Translations under genes and position numbers: made by a program | The notes under the pieces: generated by a model | What the model saw: only the letters and a program-made list of their open reading frames with translations | Told to the model about the DNA's origin: nothing | The model's database searches: none | Source of the DNA: Vicinamibacterales bacterium | Lineage (GTDB): Bacteria; Acidobacteriota; Vicinamibacteria; Vicinamibacterales; SCN-69-37 | Assembly: GCA_030827135.1 (NCBI GenBank) | Contig: JAURFE010000003.1 | Coordinates: 262,923-326,922 of the forward strand | DNA length: 64,000 bases | Direction: 5' to 3' | Shown: positions 53,046 through 63,102 of the stretch, in pieces | Numbering within the stretch: the stretch's first letter is position 1 | Layout of the letters: the number at the start of each line of letters is the position of its first letter

Positions 53046-53809
53046 CCCATGACGGGTGCCGCAGACCGCTCGGCCCCCACCAGTTCAAGGAACACCTCTT
53101 CAAGGGTCTTGCCCACGCCGATGCCCGCCCGCAGCTCGTGCATCGGCCCCTGCGCCACGAGTTTGCCGCGCTGAATGACGCCGATGTGATCGCACAACCG
53201 CTCGACGACCTCGAGAATGTGCGACGTCAGGAAGACCGTGCCGCCACCACGCACAAACTGGGAGAGCAGTTCCTTGATTTGTCTGGATGCCACAGCGTCG
53301 ATGCCCTCAAACGGCTCATCCAGAAACAGCAACCGGGGCGCCGGGAGCAAGGCGGCCGACAGCGCCAGCTTCTTGCGCATGCCGTGGGAGTAGTCCGCCA
53401 CCATGTCCCCGGCCGCTCCGATCAGGTCCATCAGGGTCAGCAATTCCTCGGATCTCGCGCGGAGGTTCGCCGCGTCCAACCCGTGCACCTGCCCGACAAA
53501 CGACAATGTCTCGGCGCCGGTCAGCCGATCGAACAACGCGAGATCTTCGGGCACCACGCCGATGCGCCTTTTTACAGCGACGGGATCGCGCAGGGGGTCA
53601 ATCCCGAGGACCCGGACCTCACCGGAGGTTGGTTTCAGCAGACCCGTCAGACACTTGATGGTGGTGGACTTTCCAGCCCCGTTGGGTCCGAGGAAGCCAT
53701 AGAAGCTGCCCTTGGGCACGTGCAGGTCGATTCCGTCGACCGCATGCAGGTCACCGAAGGCCTTCTTCAGGCCGCGAGTCTCCAGAGCTGGTTCGGCGTC
53801 GGTCGTCAT
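53030..53809 (-). CDS. ABC transporter ATP-binding protein
   Basis: 259 aa. All nucleotide motifs are present: GPNGAGKSTTIKCLTG (Walker A, about 38-53), YSHGMRKKLALSAAL (signature), LLFLDEPFEGID (Walker B), and a late HILEVVERL (H-loop). The DRLTGAETLSFVG helix and the length are typical of the CcmA/ABC-2 exporter group. It precedes its permease with a 16-bp overlap. The pair forms an exporter of unknown substrate at the inner membrane. Confidence 0.92.
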   Translation of the reverse strand: MTTDAEPALETRGLKKAFGDLHAVDGIDLHVPKGSFYGFLGPNGAGKSTTIKCLTGLLKPTSGEVRVLGIDPLRDPVAVKRRIGVVPEDLALFDRLTGAETLSFVGQVHGLDAANLRARSEELLTLMDLIGAAGDMVADYSHGMRKKLALSAALLPAPRLLFLDEPFEGIDAVASRQIKELLSQFVRGGGTVFLTSHILEVVERLCDHIGVIQRGKLVAQGPMHELRAGIGVGKTLEEVFLELVGAERSAAPVMGWLAG

Positions 53810-53819
53810 CCAGAGGAGA

Positions 53820-54179
53820 TTACATGCGTTTTCCCCAACGAACGAAGGCGATCACGGCCACCGCCGCTCCGCAGTACGCAAGCGAGACGGGCAGCCGAAA
53901 GTCCGGGCTGAGATTGGTCGGCAGCAGGCCTCCAACCATCCCAGTCGTCACAACAACCGCTGTGGCTACGGCGCCCGCCACGGCCAGCGCATCCCCGGGC
54001 GGGCGTCGCTGCGTCACGAGCCATCCGCCAATGGTCGTGAGCCCTGCCGCGAGGGCCCGCGCCACAATCACCGCCACGCTCGCCTCGTCTCTGGATCCGA
54101 GCGATGCGAGCAGCAGCGTGAAGCCGTAGATCGCCAACACGCCATCAACCATGAGGGTCACGCCCACCACGCGCCGCAT
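53820..54179 (-). CDS. Small integral membrane protein, unknown
   Basis: 119 aa from ATG 54179, chosen over longer readings because upstream codons lack coding character. Four hydrophobic helices: VVGVTLMVDGVLAIYGFTLLL, ASVAVIVARALAAGLTTIGGW, AVAGAVATAVVVTTGMVGGLL and VSLAYCGAAVAVIAFV. A basic loop (VTQRRPPGD) sits in the middle. It lies 10 bp upstream of the ABC ATPase gene on the same strand, divergent from the histidine kinase, so it may be part of the exporter unit. Confidence 0.6.
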   Translation of the reverse strand: MRRVVGVTLMVDGVLAIYGFTLLLASLGSRDEASVAVIVARALAAGLTTIGGWLVTQRRPPGDALAVAGAVATAVVVTTGMVGGLLPTNLSPDFRLPVSLAYCGAAVAVIAFVRWGKRM

Positions 54180-54198
54180 CCGTGTAGTATGACTGCGG

Positions 54199-56334
54199 AT
54201 GGTGGGCGCCCTCCTCAAGGACTGGATTGTCAGGCTGGCCGTCCTGATTTGGGTCGCGGCCGTGGTGTTGTACGCATGGCCCGGCGTCGACACGGCGATC
54301 CTCGCCAGGTACGGCAACACCTACTACGGCATCCCGACGCTTTTTCCAATCGTGCTGGCGGCCTAGTGGGGCATTGCCCGGCTGCCGGAGCCTTCGGAAC
54401 GGCGGTTCTGGATTGTGCTCGGTTTGGGGTTTGCGGCCTGGTTGGCGGTCACGGTGCCGTGGGTGCTTGTCCGGAATGAGAACTGGACGCACGCGCTCGA
54501 CCTGACCATGGAGTTCGGCTACCTCCTCTACTACATCTTCTTCATCCTCGCGATCGAGCTCCGGCCGCACGAAAAGAGCAGCGGGTCACTGACAGAGAAG
54601 GAGCGGCACCTTCGGACGGCCGGCTGCACTGTCTTCGGGTTTTTCCTCCTGTGGTACTTCGTCCTCGTGCCGGCGTCGTACTTGCCAGGCGACTACAACA
54701 CGTCGATGCCGTCGTTCACGATGTACATCCTGCTGGATGTCATCATCGTCGCCCGGTTGCTCTGGATGAGGAGGGAAACGTGGTCGGTTCGCTGGAGTCT
54801 CATCTACGCCTGGCTGGCGGTGGCCGCCACAGTGGTCATGGCTGGAGACGTGCTGGAGCTGTTTGCGTATCGGGTCAACAAAGACCTGGTGCGGGAGGGG
54901 CAGTGGCTGGACCATCTCTGGATGGCGCCTGGCCTCCTTTTCACTCTCGCCATTCGCTCACGGCACGTGGCATTTCCGGCCGAACAGTGTGTCCTGAATG
55001 AACCCGCCGCGCGGGAGCGGACCACACAGGCCGGGCACATCCTCATGGTCACGGCATTCGCACTGCCGTTCCTGCACTACGCGGTGTACGCGGCCGGATT
55101 CTTCAGCTCGGATGCCGGGCGCCCCATGCACGAGGTCATCGCGATCCTGAGTAAGGTGTCGCTGGGCGCATTTGCCCTGGCCGCCTATCGTACGCTCGAG
55201 CGGGAACGAGAGACGATGGCCGCCACGGAGCGGCGCCTGCTCGATGAACTCAGCGTGGCCCGCAAAATGGACGCGGTCGCCCGCCTGGCCGGATCGGTCG
55301 CGCACGACTTCAACAATCTCATGCAGGTCGTGCGGGGACGGGCCGAGATCATCGGTCAGCAGATCGGTCCGGACAACCCGCTGAACGAAGATGTGCGCCA
55401 GATTCGGGCCGCCGCCGCCAGAGCCGCAGACCTCGCTTCCCAGTTGATGACGTTTGGACGCAAACAGCAGATCACGCTGCAGTCGGTAAGCCTGCACGAT
55501 TTGCTCGAACGGACGGGCACGCTGCTCAGGCCGCTCCTCGACGACCGGCATCGCCTCGTCATGAATCTCACCGCCACCGCCGACGTCGTGCGGCTCGATC
55601 CGCGGCAGTTCGAGCGCATCATCCTCAACCTGGCCACCAACGCCAGGGACGCGATGCCCACCGGCGGCACGATCACCATCACGACGGCGAACCAGGACCC
55701 AGGGGGATTCGGCATGACCCCGGGCGTGAACCGCATCGCGCTGCAGGTGACCGATACCGGCTCCGGCATGGACGCCGAGACCATCAATCACATCTTTGAA
55801 CCGTTCTTCACCACCAAACACGAACGCGGCGCCGGCCTTGGCCTCGCGATCGTGCACGGGCTTGTGCAGCAGTTTGGCGGCACGATCTCCGTGCAGAGCG
55901 CACCCCGATGCGGCACCACATTCACTCTGACGCTGCCGGTGGTGACCGACACCCCTGTCCCGACGGGCGCCCCACAGCCCGTCGCCGACGATACGGCACC
56001 AGGCGCGCTCCTGATTGTTGAGGGAGACACCAGGAACCGGCAACTGCTGCGGCGTCTGCTCACGGACCTTGACCGGCCCGTGCTCGCCACCGCCACAGCG
56101 GCCGAGGCCCTGCTGATCTCCGGGCGCTACAGCGGCCCGATCGGCCTGGCCGTCATCGACGTCACGATTGAAAATGGCCGGTCACTCGTCCGGAGACTGC
56201 GCGAAGCCAGACCCAGTCTCAAAGTCCTTCTGCTCGCACAAGACCAGCCTATAGATGTCGAACCCGGCGACGAATTGCTGCGGGAACCCTTCGAGCTGAC
56301 GGACGTCCTCACGAAAGCAAAAGCGCTCTTCTAG
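54199..56334 (+). pseudogene. Hybrid sensor histidine kinase interrupted by an in-frame TAG
   Basis: From ATG 54199 one frame runs for 712 codons but has TAG at 54364-54366 (codon 56), within a membrane helix region (PTLFPIVLAA, stop, WGIARLPEPSER). Downstream are more membrane helices, a HisKA region (SVAHDFNNLMQVVRGR, phospho-His), a complete HATPase (NLATNARDAMPTGG, DTGSGMD, GLGLAIVHGL) and a receiver-like domain with its Asp (AVIDVTIENG) but no conserved Lys. Either the gene is inactivated, or translation restarts at a GTG at 54415 (639 aa), or the base is a sequencing error. TAGTAT lies 8 nt before the ATG. Confidence 0.7.
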
Positions 56335-56347
56335 CGTACGGACGGCC

Positions 56348-58267
56348 CTACACGTCGAGTTCTTCGGCCGCTTCGGCGTTGGCCATGATGAAGCGGAATC
56401 GTGCGGAAGGGTCCTTCCCCATCAGCTCATTGATGATCCGGTCGGTGGCTAACTGGTCGTCGACCGTCACGCGCAGCAACCGTCTCGTCCTCGGATTCAT
56501 CGTTGTCTCCCAGAGCACCTTGGGCATCATTTCACCCAGGCCCTTGAAGCGCGTGATGTCCGTTTTGCCCCGACCAGTCGCCCTCCTGAGGATGTCGTCG
56601 CGGTGCCGGTCGTCGGTCGCCCAGTGCGTCTCCTTGCCGATGTCGATGCGGTACAAGGGAGGCTGTGCCAGATAGACCTTGCCGGCCGTGATGAGCTGCG
56701 GCATGTGGCGGAAGATGAACGTCAGCAACAACGTCGCGATGTGATGGCCGTCCGAGTCGGCGTCGGCAAGGATAATAACTCTGCCGTACCGCAACTTTGA
56801 CAGTTCGAAGCCTTTGCCGATGCCGCACCCGAGCGCGGTCACCAGGTCCGAGAGCTCACGATTCTCCAGGACCTTGGCGGTCGTGGCGCTTTCGGCGTTC
56901 AACACCTTGCCGCGAAGCGGAAGGATCGCCTGCCGGGCACGATCACGCCCCTGTTTGGCGGATCCACCGGCCGAGTCGCCTTCCACGATGAAGATTTCGC
57001 TTTCTTCCCGGCCCGAGGAGGTGCAGTCACTGAGCTTGCCTGGCAGGGTCAGACGCGACGACGTCGCGGACTTCCTGGTGACTTCGGCCTGCGCCGCGCG
57101 GCTGGCTTCGCGGGCCCGTGCTGCAAGAATGATCCGCGCCACGATCTGCTCGGCCGTGCTCCGGTTGTGATTGAGCCAGTGCTCAAGCGCCGGGCGCGCC
57201 ATCGAGTCGACGATATTGGCAACCTCCGGATTATTGAGGCGGTCTTTCGTCTGCCCCTGAAACTGCGGCTCCGTGATGAAAATGCTGAGCACGCCGATCA
57301 TGCCCTCGCGAATGTCTTCCGCCGTCAGCGTCACGCCCTTGGGCGACAGCGAATGGGTATCGATGAAATTACGAATGGCCTTGCCAAGCCCGGCGCGCAG
57401 TCCGTTTTCGTGTGTGCCGCCGGAGGCCGTCGGGATGCCGTTGACGTAGCTGCGGAGATGCTCGTCGGTCGCTTCGCTCCACTGCAGCACAACATCGAGT
57501 TTCAGGCCGGACTCCTCATGCTCCCGCGTCTGCGAAAACGCCAGCTCGTGCACCGGCTTCGCCTTCCGCTCGACCATGATCTTCCGGAGGTAGTCGACGA
57601 TGCCCTCGGCGTGCTCGAAGACCTCGCGCTTCTGCTGCTCCCCTTCGGCCGCCTCGTTTTCGAACGTGATCTTCAGCCCCTTGTGCAGGTAGCTGGCCAC
57701 CTCAATGCGCTCGCGAATGATCGCGGCGTCAAACTGGGTCTTCGGGAAGATCGTCGAGTCCGGCCGGAAGAACACCGTCGTGCCGGTGCCTCGGGCCGGG
57801 CCCAGCTTCTTCACGCCACCCTGCGGCGCACCCTGTCTATACCGCTGCTCCCACGTGGCTCCGTCCCGCTTGACGGTGGCGACAAGCTCACGTGACAGGG
57901 CGTTGACGACCGAGGCGCCGACGCCATGCAGACCGCCGGCGGTCTTGTAGTTCTGCCCCTCGAATTTGCCGCCCGCGTGCAGGGTCGTGAAGATCACTTC
58001 AAGCGCGCTGGTTTTTGTCGTCGGATGTTTATCAACCGGAATGCCGCGGCCGTCATCACTGACCGTCAGTGATGCACCATCGGCATGCAGGGTGACGGTG
58101 ACGTTGGAGGCGTGGCCATTCATGGCCTCGTCGATCGAGTTGTCGAGGATTTCCCAGACGAGGTGGTGCAGGCCGGGGGACCCGACGCCGCCGATATACA
58201 TGCCCGGACGCCGGCGGACGGGTTCGAGGCCTTCGAGAACGGTGATGTCTTTGGCGGTATACGACAC
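56348..58267 (-). CDS. Type IIA DNA topoisomerase B subunit (GyrB/ParE)
   Basis: 639 aa. The GHKL ATPase domain shows VRRRPGMYIGG, ILDNSIDEAMNGH (Mg-binding Asn), DDGRGIPVD and GGLHGVGASVVNALS. TOPRIM features are EGDSAGGSAKQGRD (about 423) and ILADADSDGHHIATL. It ends with NAEAAEELDV. The length and lack of a gyrase B insert fit either a gyrase or topoisomerase IV subunit; without the A subunit I cannot separate them. It works in DNA supercoiling or decatenation. GTG 58267 is the likely start, with TACCGT 9 nt before it. Confidence 0.95.
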   Translation of the reverse strand: MSYTAKDITVLEGLEPVRRRPGMYIGGVGSPGLHHLVWEILDNSIDEAMNGHASNVTVTLHADGASLTVSDDGRGIPVDKHPTTKTSALEVIFTTLHAGGKFEGQNYKTAGGLHGVGASVVNALSRELVATVKRDGATWEQRYRQGAPQGGVKKLGPARGTGTTVFFRPDSTIFPKTQFDAAIIRERIEVASYLHKGLKITFENEAAEGEQQKREVFEHAEGIVDYLRKIMVERKAKPVHELAFSQTREHEESGLKLDVVLQWSEATDEHLRSYVNGIPTASGGTHENGLRAGLGKAIRNFIDTHSLSPKGVTLTAEDIREGMIGVLSIFITEPQFQGQTKDRLNNPEVANIVDSMARPALEHWLNHNRSTAEQIVARIILAARAREASRAAQAEVTRKSATSSRLTLPGKLSDCTSSGREESEIFIVEGDSAGGSAKQGRDRARQAILPLRGKVLNAESATTAKVLENRELSDLVTALGCGIGKGFELSKLRYGRVIILADADSDGHHIATLLLTFIFRHMPQLITAGKVYLAQPPLYRIDIGKETHWATDDRHRDDILRRATGRGKTDITRFKGLGEMMPKVLWETTMNPRTRRLLRVTVDDQLATDRIINELMGKDPSARFRFIMANAEAAEELDV

Positions 58268-58303
58268 GCGGCCTCTACGGTACCATGCAGCGCTTCCGGT
58301 CGC

Positions 58304-59062
58304 TCACTGGCCGCCGGCCATCAGACGTTTGCGCACCTTCTCCACCTCCTGGTGGAAGAGATACAGCGCGTCTGCCTTGCCGGACGGATCGGTGAAGTCA
58401 TAACTTCTCCCGCTCCGAATCTTCAGCTTCAGGTTCTTCTGCAGAAAATCCGCCGTGAACGATTCAAGGTTCGTCAGCGGCACGTTGAAGCCGTCGTCTT
58501 TGTTCGTGGTCTCGTAGCGGATGCCGTCGGGCGTGGCAATGAGTGTGCCGGAGCACGATCCGACCCGGTGTTTGTGCGTCACCGCAATTTTCTGATCGAG
58601 CCTGATCGTTTTCAGGGAAATCGTGATGTCACGGGAACCGGGGATGATATCGAAGAACTCGGCCACGCTCTCGTGCCCGGGCGCCTGCACATTGACCTTG
58701 CGCTGACCAGGCTGGACCCCGTCGATGGTAGCGGGAGCCGTGCCGACAAACTTGTTGTCGATGAACACCTGCGCGCCGGGTACATCACTGTCGATCCGCA
58801 ACGTCGCGGTCGTTGGGGCGATGGGTGCCACGGGCACAGGGGGGGCGACCGGCGGCGCATCCGGCGGCGGGGTCGTCGGGCGCGGCGTCACGGCAGTGGT
58901 GGCAGGCGCGGGGACCGGAGTGGATGGGACCGCCGCCGACGCACGCGGCGCCGATTCCTCGACGACCGGCTCCGGAGACGAGCCCAGATAACCCAACGAA
59001 TATGCCGCCGCCACGCCGGCCACGGCAAGAACCACCACTAAGACCAGCGCCTGTCGGTTCAT
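58304..59062 (-). CDS. PEGA-domain membrane-anchored protein
   Basis: 252 aa from ATG 59062, overlapping the sucB stop (ATGA). One N-terminal membrane helix (ALVLVVVLAVAGVAAAYSLG) is followed by a Pro/Ala/Val-rich linker (about 30-85) and a PEGA domain: RIDSDVPGAQVFIDNKFVG, then QPGQRKVNVQAPGH. The C-terminal part (IRYETTNKDDGFNVPLTNLE) looks like a PH-like fold. PEGA domains sit outside the membrane and are thought to bind carbohydrates or proteins. Translational coupling with the TCA-cycle genes is unexplained. Confidence 0.8.
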   Translation of the reverse strand: MNRQALVLVVVLAVAGVAAAYSLGYLGSSPEPVVEESAPRASAAVPSTPVPAPATTAVTPRPTTPPPDAPPVAPPVPVAPIAPTTATLRIDSDVPGAQVFIDNKFVGTAPATIDGVQPGQRKVNVQAPGHESVAEFFDIIPGSRDITISLKTIRLDQKIAVTHKHRVGSCSGTLIATPDGIRYETTNKDDGFNVPLTNLESFTADFLQKNLKLKIRSGRSYDFTDPSGKADALYLFHQEVEKVRKRLMAGGQ

Positions 59063-60198
59063 CACGCCTCGATCAGGAGAACACCGGGATCTTCAATCAA
59101 TTCCTTCACACGCACCAGAAAACGCACGGCCTCCGAGCCGTCCACAATACGGTGGTCGTAGGTGAGGGCGGTGTACATCATCGGCCGGAGCACGACCTGG
59201 CCGTTGACGCCGACCGGACGTTCCTTGATCGCGTGCAGGCCCAGAATGCCCACCTGGGGCGGATTCAGGATCGGCGTGCTCATGAGCGAACCAAAGACAC
59301 CGCCGTTGGTGATGGTGAACGTGCCCCCGCGCAGGTCGTCGAGGGTCAGCGTGTTCTCTTTCGCCTTCACGGCAAAGTCGCGGATGCACTGCTCGATGCC
59401 GGCGAATGACAACTGATCAGCGTCTTTCAGCACGGGGACCACAAGGCCCTCAGCCGCACCGACGGCGATCCCGATGTCGAAGTACGGCTTCAGCACCATG
59501 TCGTGGCCGTCGATCTCGGCGTTCAGCCTCGGGAAGTCGCGCAGTGCGGCAACCGTGGCCTTCACAAAAAATGACGAGAAGCCGAGCCCCACGCCGTGTT
59601 TGTCCTTGAACGACTGCTTCTGCCGCTCGCGCAAGGCCATGACCGCCGACATGTCCACCTCGTTGAACGTCGTGAGCATCGCGGCTGTCGCCTGCACTTC
59701 CACCAGACGCTTCGCGATCGTCGCGCGACGTTTCGACATGCGTTCACGGATATCAGTCCGCGGCTTGCCCGCCGTCGTTGTCGGTGCCTTGGGCGCAGAC
59801 TTCCGCACGTCCTCGCGCGTCACGCGCGGGCCATCAGCCTTGACCGCCGCAAGCGGCACATCCTTCTCCCGCGCTTCCCGCCGCGCCGAAGGCGTGGCAG
59901 GTACCGTCTCGGACCCCTTGGACTCCTGGACTCCTGGACCCCTGGACCCCTGGACCGCAGCGCCCCCTTCAATGGTGCCGAGCACGTCGCCAATTTTGAC
60001 GTCGGCCCCTTCGGCGTGCGCGATGGAAGCGAGGACGCCGGATTTTGACGCGCTCACTTCGACGTCCACTTTGTCGGTCTCAAGTTCCACGATTGGTTCG
60101 CCGACGGTCACGGCGTCGCCCTGCTTTTTGACCCAGCGACGGACACGCGCATCGACCACGGACTCGCCCATCTCGGGCACCAGAATCTTGACGGACAT
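59062..60198 (-). CDS. sucB: Dihydrolipoyllysine-residue succinyltransferase (2-oxoglutarate dehydrogenase E2)
   Basis: 378 aa from ATG 60198, which overlaps the sucA stop. Lipoyl domain: [20 protein letters not shown] and [11 protein letters not shown] (lipoyl Lys about 43). The linker (about 78-93) is encoded by an 8-bp tandem repeat. A peripheral-subunit-binding domain follows ([20 protein letters not shown], in part), then the catalytic domain with [12 protein letters not shown] and the catalytic His in DHRIVDGSE. It transfers succinyl to CoA in the core of the complex. ATGA overlaps link it to sucA and the PEGA gene. Confidence 0.93.
   Translation of the reverse strand: MSVKILVPEMGESVVDARVRRWVKKQGDAVTVGEPIVELETDKVDVEVSASKSGVLASIAHAEGADVKIGDVLGTIEGGAAVQGSRGPGVQESKGSETVPATPSARREAREKDVPLAAVKADGPRVTREDVRKSAPKAPTTTAGKPRTDIRERMSKRRATIAKRLVEVQATAAMLTTFNEVDMSAVMALRERQKQSFKDKHGVGLGFSSFFVKATVAALRDFPRLNAEIDGHDMVLKPYFDIGIAVGAAEGLVVPVLKDADQLSFAGIEQCIRDFAVKAKENTLTLDDLRGGTFTITNGGVFGSLMSTPILNPPQVGILGLHAIKERPVGVNGQVVLRPMMYTALTYDHRIVDGSEAVRFLVRVKELIEDPGVLLIEA
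59919..59956. repeat. 8-bp tandem repeat inside sucB
   Basis: TGGACTCC occurs twice (59919-59934), then TGGACCCC twice (59935-59950), then a partial TGGACC. It encodes part of the linker between the lipoyl domain and the subunit-binding domain. Because the unit is 8 bp, gain or loss of one copy would shift the frame. Confidence 0.75.
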
Positions 60199-63008
60199 CA
60201 GCGTTTGCTCCCTTCCCACACACGGGCAATCAGGTGCTCCTGATTACGCGCGTGACGCGCGGCCGACCCCTCTGCGGGGCTCGAACTGCGCGGCCGGGCG
60301 ATGACCGACACCGGCACATCACCCACCAGTTCCTGCAAGGGCGTCCGGATGAACTCCCACGCACCCATATTCTCCGGCTCTTCCTGCATCCAGACGACCT
60401 CTTTGGCCTTCGGGTACCGGGCGAGCGTCTCACGAATCGCGACATCCGGCACGGGATACAGCTGTTCGACGCGGCACACCGCCACGTGGGGATGGGCCGC
60501 GCGGTCGGCATGCGTCAGCAGATCCACCGCCACCTTGCCGGTGCAGAACACGACCCGCTTCACCTTCTTCGCCGCGGCGGCGTCCGGCGCGAACTGCGGA
60601 TCGTCGATGACCGGCATCCAGCGGCCGGTGGCGAGATCCGAGGGGGCGGACGCCACAAACGGATGGCGCAGCAGGCTCTTTGGCGACAACACAATCAGCG
60701 GGAGCGGATCAGTGAGCAGGAGCGCCGCCTGACGCCGAAGCACGTGGAAATACTGCGCAGCTGTCGTGCAGTTGACCACCCGCATGTTGATGTCGGCCGC
60801 CAGTTGCAGGAACCGCTCCGGCCGTGCGCTAGCGTGATCGGGCCCCTGCCCTTCATGCGCATGAGGGAGCAGGAACACCATCGACGGTTCCTGGCCCCAC
60901 TTGGCGCGCGCGGACAACACAAACTCGTCCAGGATCGTTTGCGCGCCGTTGATGAAGTCGCCGTACTGCGCTTCCCAGATGACCAGACGCTCCGGCGCCT
61001 GCACGTTGTAGCCATATTCAAACCCGACCGCCGCATTTTCGCTGAGCGGACTGTTGTGAATTTCGAAGGCTGCGCGCGCCTGTGACAGATGCTGCAACGG
61101 CACACACATGTCGCCGGTGTTGGCATCGGACAACATCGCGTGACGATGGCTGAAGGTGCCCCGGCCCACGTCTTCACCGGTGAGCCGGATCGGGGTGCCG
61201 TCTTCAAGGATGGAGGCCATGGCCAGTTCTTCGGCGGCGGCCCAGTCGAGCGTACGGTCATTCGGTGACGCGAAGGCCTGCCGGCGTCTGTCGCGTGTGC
61301 GCTCGAGTTTCCGATGCACCGTGAATGACGCCGGCACCGCGAGCAGCGCGGTATTGAGGGCCGAAAGGCGATCGAGCGCCACGGCCGTCCGGGTCTGCGC
61401 CGCCAATCCGGGTGGCGCGATGTCAGGCGTTGGCTCAATGAAGTGTTTGTCGGGGTCGAGGCTGTCGTACTTCGCCTGCAGCGCGCCCATCGCGGCCTGC
61501 AGCCGTTCAGCGGCAGTGGCCAACGGCATCACACCGCGTACGTCGAGGGTGCGCGCCCATAACTCTCGCACCGTGGGGTGCGCGGTGATCTTCGCGTACA
61601 TCACCGGCTGCGTGAATGCCGGCTCGTCGCCTTCATTGTGCCCGTGACGTCGATAGCCGACGAGGTCGATGATTGCATCGCGACGGAACTTCTCGCGATA
61701 CGCAAACGCAAGGCGGGCCGCCGCCACACACGCCTCAGGATCGTCGGCGTTGACGTGGAAAATCGGCACTTTGAAGCCGCGCGCCAGGCCGCTCGCATAC
61801 AACGTGCTGTACGAATCTTCCGGTGTGGTCGTGAAACCGATCTGGTTGTTGGCGATGATATGAATCGTGCCGCCGGTGGTGTATCCCTCAAGGCGGTGCA
61901 GGTTCAATGTTTCGGCCACCACGCCCTGACCCGGGAAGGCGGCGTCGCCGTGAATCAGCACTGGGAGCACCGCATCCGGATCAAACACCGGTGCCCCGGG
62001 CCGGCTCGCGTCGGTGCCGGCCGCGCGGGCCATGCCCACAAGCACAGGATCGATCGCTTCGAGGTGACTCGGGTTTGGCGGCATCGAGACGATGAGGTCC
62101 ACCTCTTCGCCACCTTCAATCGCGCGTGATGCACCCAGGTGGTACTTCACGTCGCCGGCCCACTGCACGCCTTCGTTCTCAAGAGCGCTTCGCACGGGGT
62201 CCTTGAACTCGGCGAGAATCTGTTCATACGGCTTGCCGAGCACATGGGCCATGACGTTCAGCCGGCCACGGTGGGCCATCGCGATGAACGCGCGCCGGAT
62301 GCCGGCCTCCGCAGCCTCGGCAATAACTTCGTCAAGGACCGGCACAAGTGTGTCGAGACCTTCGATGGAAAAACGGGTCTTGCCGGGGAACGTGCGATGC
62401 AGGAACCGCTCAAACCCCTCAACCTCGGTAAGACGATTCAACAACGCGACGGGATCGATCGGATCGGCGGGAGGATGGAACCGGCCCGACTCCACCACCT
62501 CACGCAGCCACTTGCGTTCCTCGGGCACAAAAATGTGCGCAATGTCGTACCCGATCGTGCCGCAGTAGATCTCGCGGAGCCGGGTCACAACATCCCACAT
62601 TGACTCGAGACCCCTCGCGACATCGCCATGGATCAGCGACGCAGGCATCGCGCGCAGATCCGCCTCCGTCACGCCATGTGTCTGCGGCTCAAGCGCGGGA
62701 TCCCCCAGCGGTCGGCTGCCCAGCGGATCGATCTGCGCGGCCAGGTGGCCATACCGGCGGATCGACTGTGCAAGGTTGACAGCACCTACGACCTTGTCGG
62801 GATCCAGAGATCGAACTGCCGAAGTTCCGGCGTGCCGGGGTTCCACAGTGCCCGAGTGCCGGGGTTCCGAAGTTCGGGGAGGGGTCCACCGCTTGAAGAA
62901 GTCTCGGGTCGCGTGATCCACAGACGAGGGGTCGCGACGATAGGCGTCGTACAGCTCGAGGACATAGCCCTCGTTAAATCCGCGGAAATCGTTCTGATCG
63001 AAGGACAT
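60198..63008 (-). CDS. sucA: 2-oxoglutarate dehydrogenase E1 component
   Basis: 936 aa from ATG 63008; the family length is about 930, and a longer reading to 63314 is not supported. Thiamine-diphosphate enzyme that decarboxylates 2-oxoglutarate and passes succinyl to E2. [16 protein letters not shown] is the E2-binding opening. [37 protein letters not shown] and [12 protein letters not shown] mark the ThDP region. The late part has [17 protein letters not shown] and EEPENMGAW. Residues about 44-65 are a repeat-encoded insert ([16 protein letters not shown]). It is the first gene of the sucA-sucB-PEGA unit. Confidence 0.95.
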   Translation of the reverse strand: MSFDQNDFRGFNEGYVLELYDAYRRDPSSVDHATRDFFKRWTPPRTSEPRHSGTVEPRHAGTSAVRSLDPDKVVGAVNLAQSIRRYGHLAAQIDPLGSRPLGDPALEPQTHGVTEADLRAMPASLIHGDVARGLESMWDVVTRLREIYCGTIGYDIAHIFVPEERKWLREVVESGRFHPPADPIDPVALLNRLTEVEGFERFLHRTFPGKTRFSIEGLDTLVPVLDEVIAEAAEAGIRRAFIAMAHRGRLNVMAHVLGKPYEQILAEFKDPVRSALENEGVQWAGDVKYHLGASRAIEGGEEVDLIVSMPPNPSHLEAIDPVLVGMARAAGTDASRPGAPVFDPDAVLPVLIHGDAAFPGQGVVAETLNLHRLEGYTTGGTIHIIANNQIGFTTTPEDSYSTLYASGLARGFKVPIFHVNADDPEACVAAARLAFAYREKFRRDAIIDLVGYRRHGHNEGDEPAFTQPVMYAKITAHPTVRELWARTLDVRGVMPLATAAERLQAAMGALQAKYDSLDPDKHFIEPTPDIAPPGLAAQTRTAVALDRLSALNTALLAVPASFTVHRKLERTRDRRRQAFASPNDRTLDWAAAEELAMASILEDGTPIRLTGEDVGRGTFSHRHAMLSDANTGDMCVPLQHLSQARAAFEIHNSPLSENAAVGFEYGYNVQAPERLVIWEAQYGDFINGAQTILDEFVLSARAKWGQEPSMVFLLPHAHEGQGPDHASARPERFLQLAADINMRVVNCTTAAQYFHVLRRQAALLLTDPLPLIVLSPKSLLRHPFVASAPSDLATGRWMPVIDDPQFAPDAAAAKKVKRVVFCTGKVAVDLLTHADRAAHPHVAVCRVEQLYPVPDVAIRETLARYPKAKEVVWMQEEPENMGAWEFIRTPLQELVGDVPVSVIARPRSSSPAEGSAARHARNQEHLIARVWEGSKR
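62813..62878. repeat. 24-bp in-frame tandem repeat near the 5' end of sucA
   Basis: GTGCCGGGGTTCC occurs at 62832-62844 and 62856-62868, 24 bp apart, flanked by CCGAAGTTC-type half units. The 24-bp step encodes an 8-residue repeat ([16 protein letters not shown]) in the linker between the N-terminal E2-binding segment and the E1 core. Confidence 0.7.
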
Positions 63009-63102
63009 ATGGCTCAACACGCCCCCCAGGGCGTGAACCATTGATGTTATCACCGGGTCGTGGCCTCGCCCCCGTGCTAGAGTCGCCGTCGGGGCCTTCC
63101 TG

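Noticed and set aside
58304-59062. PEGA gene as a subunit of 2-oxoglutarate dehydrogenase
   Set aside because: It has a membrane anchor and a PEGA domain and nothing resembling E3 or an E3-binding domain; the 4-bp overlap shows only co-translation.
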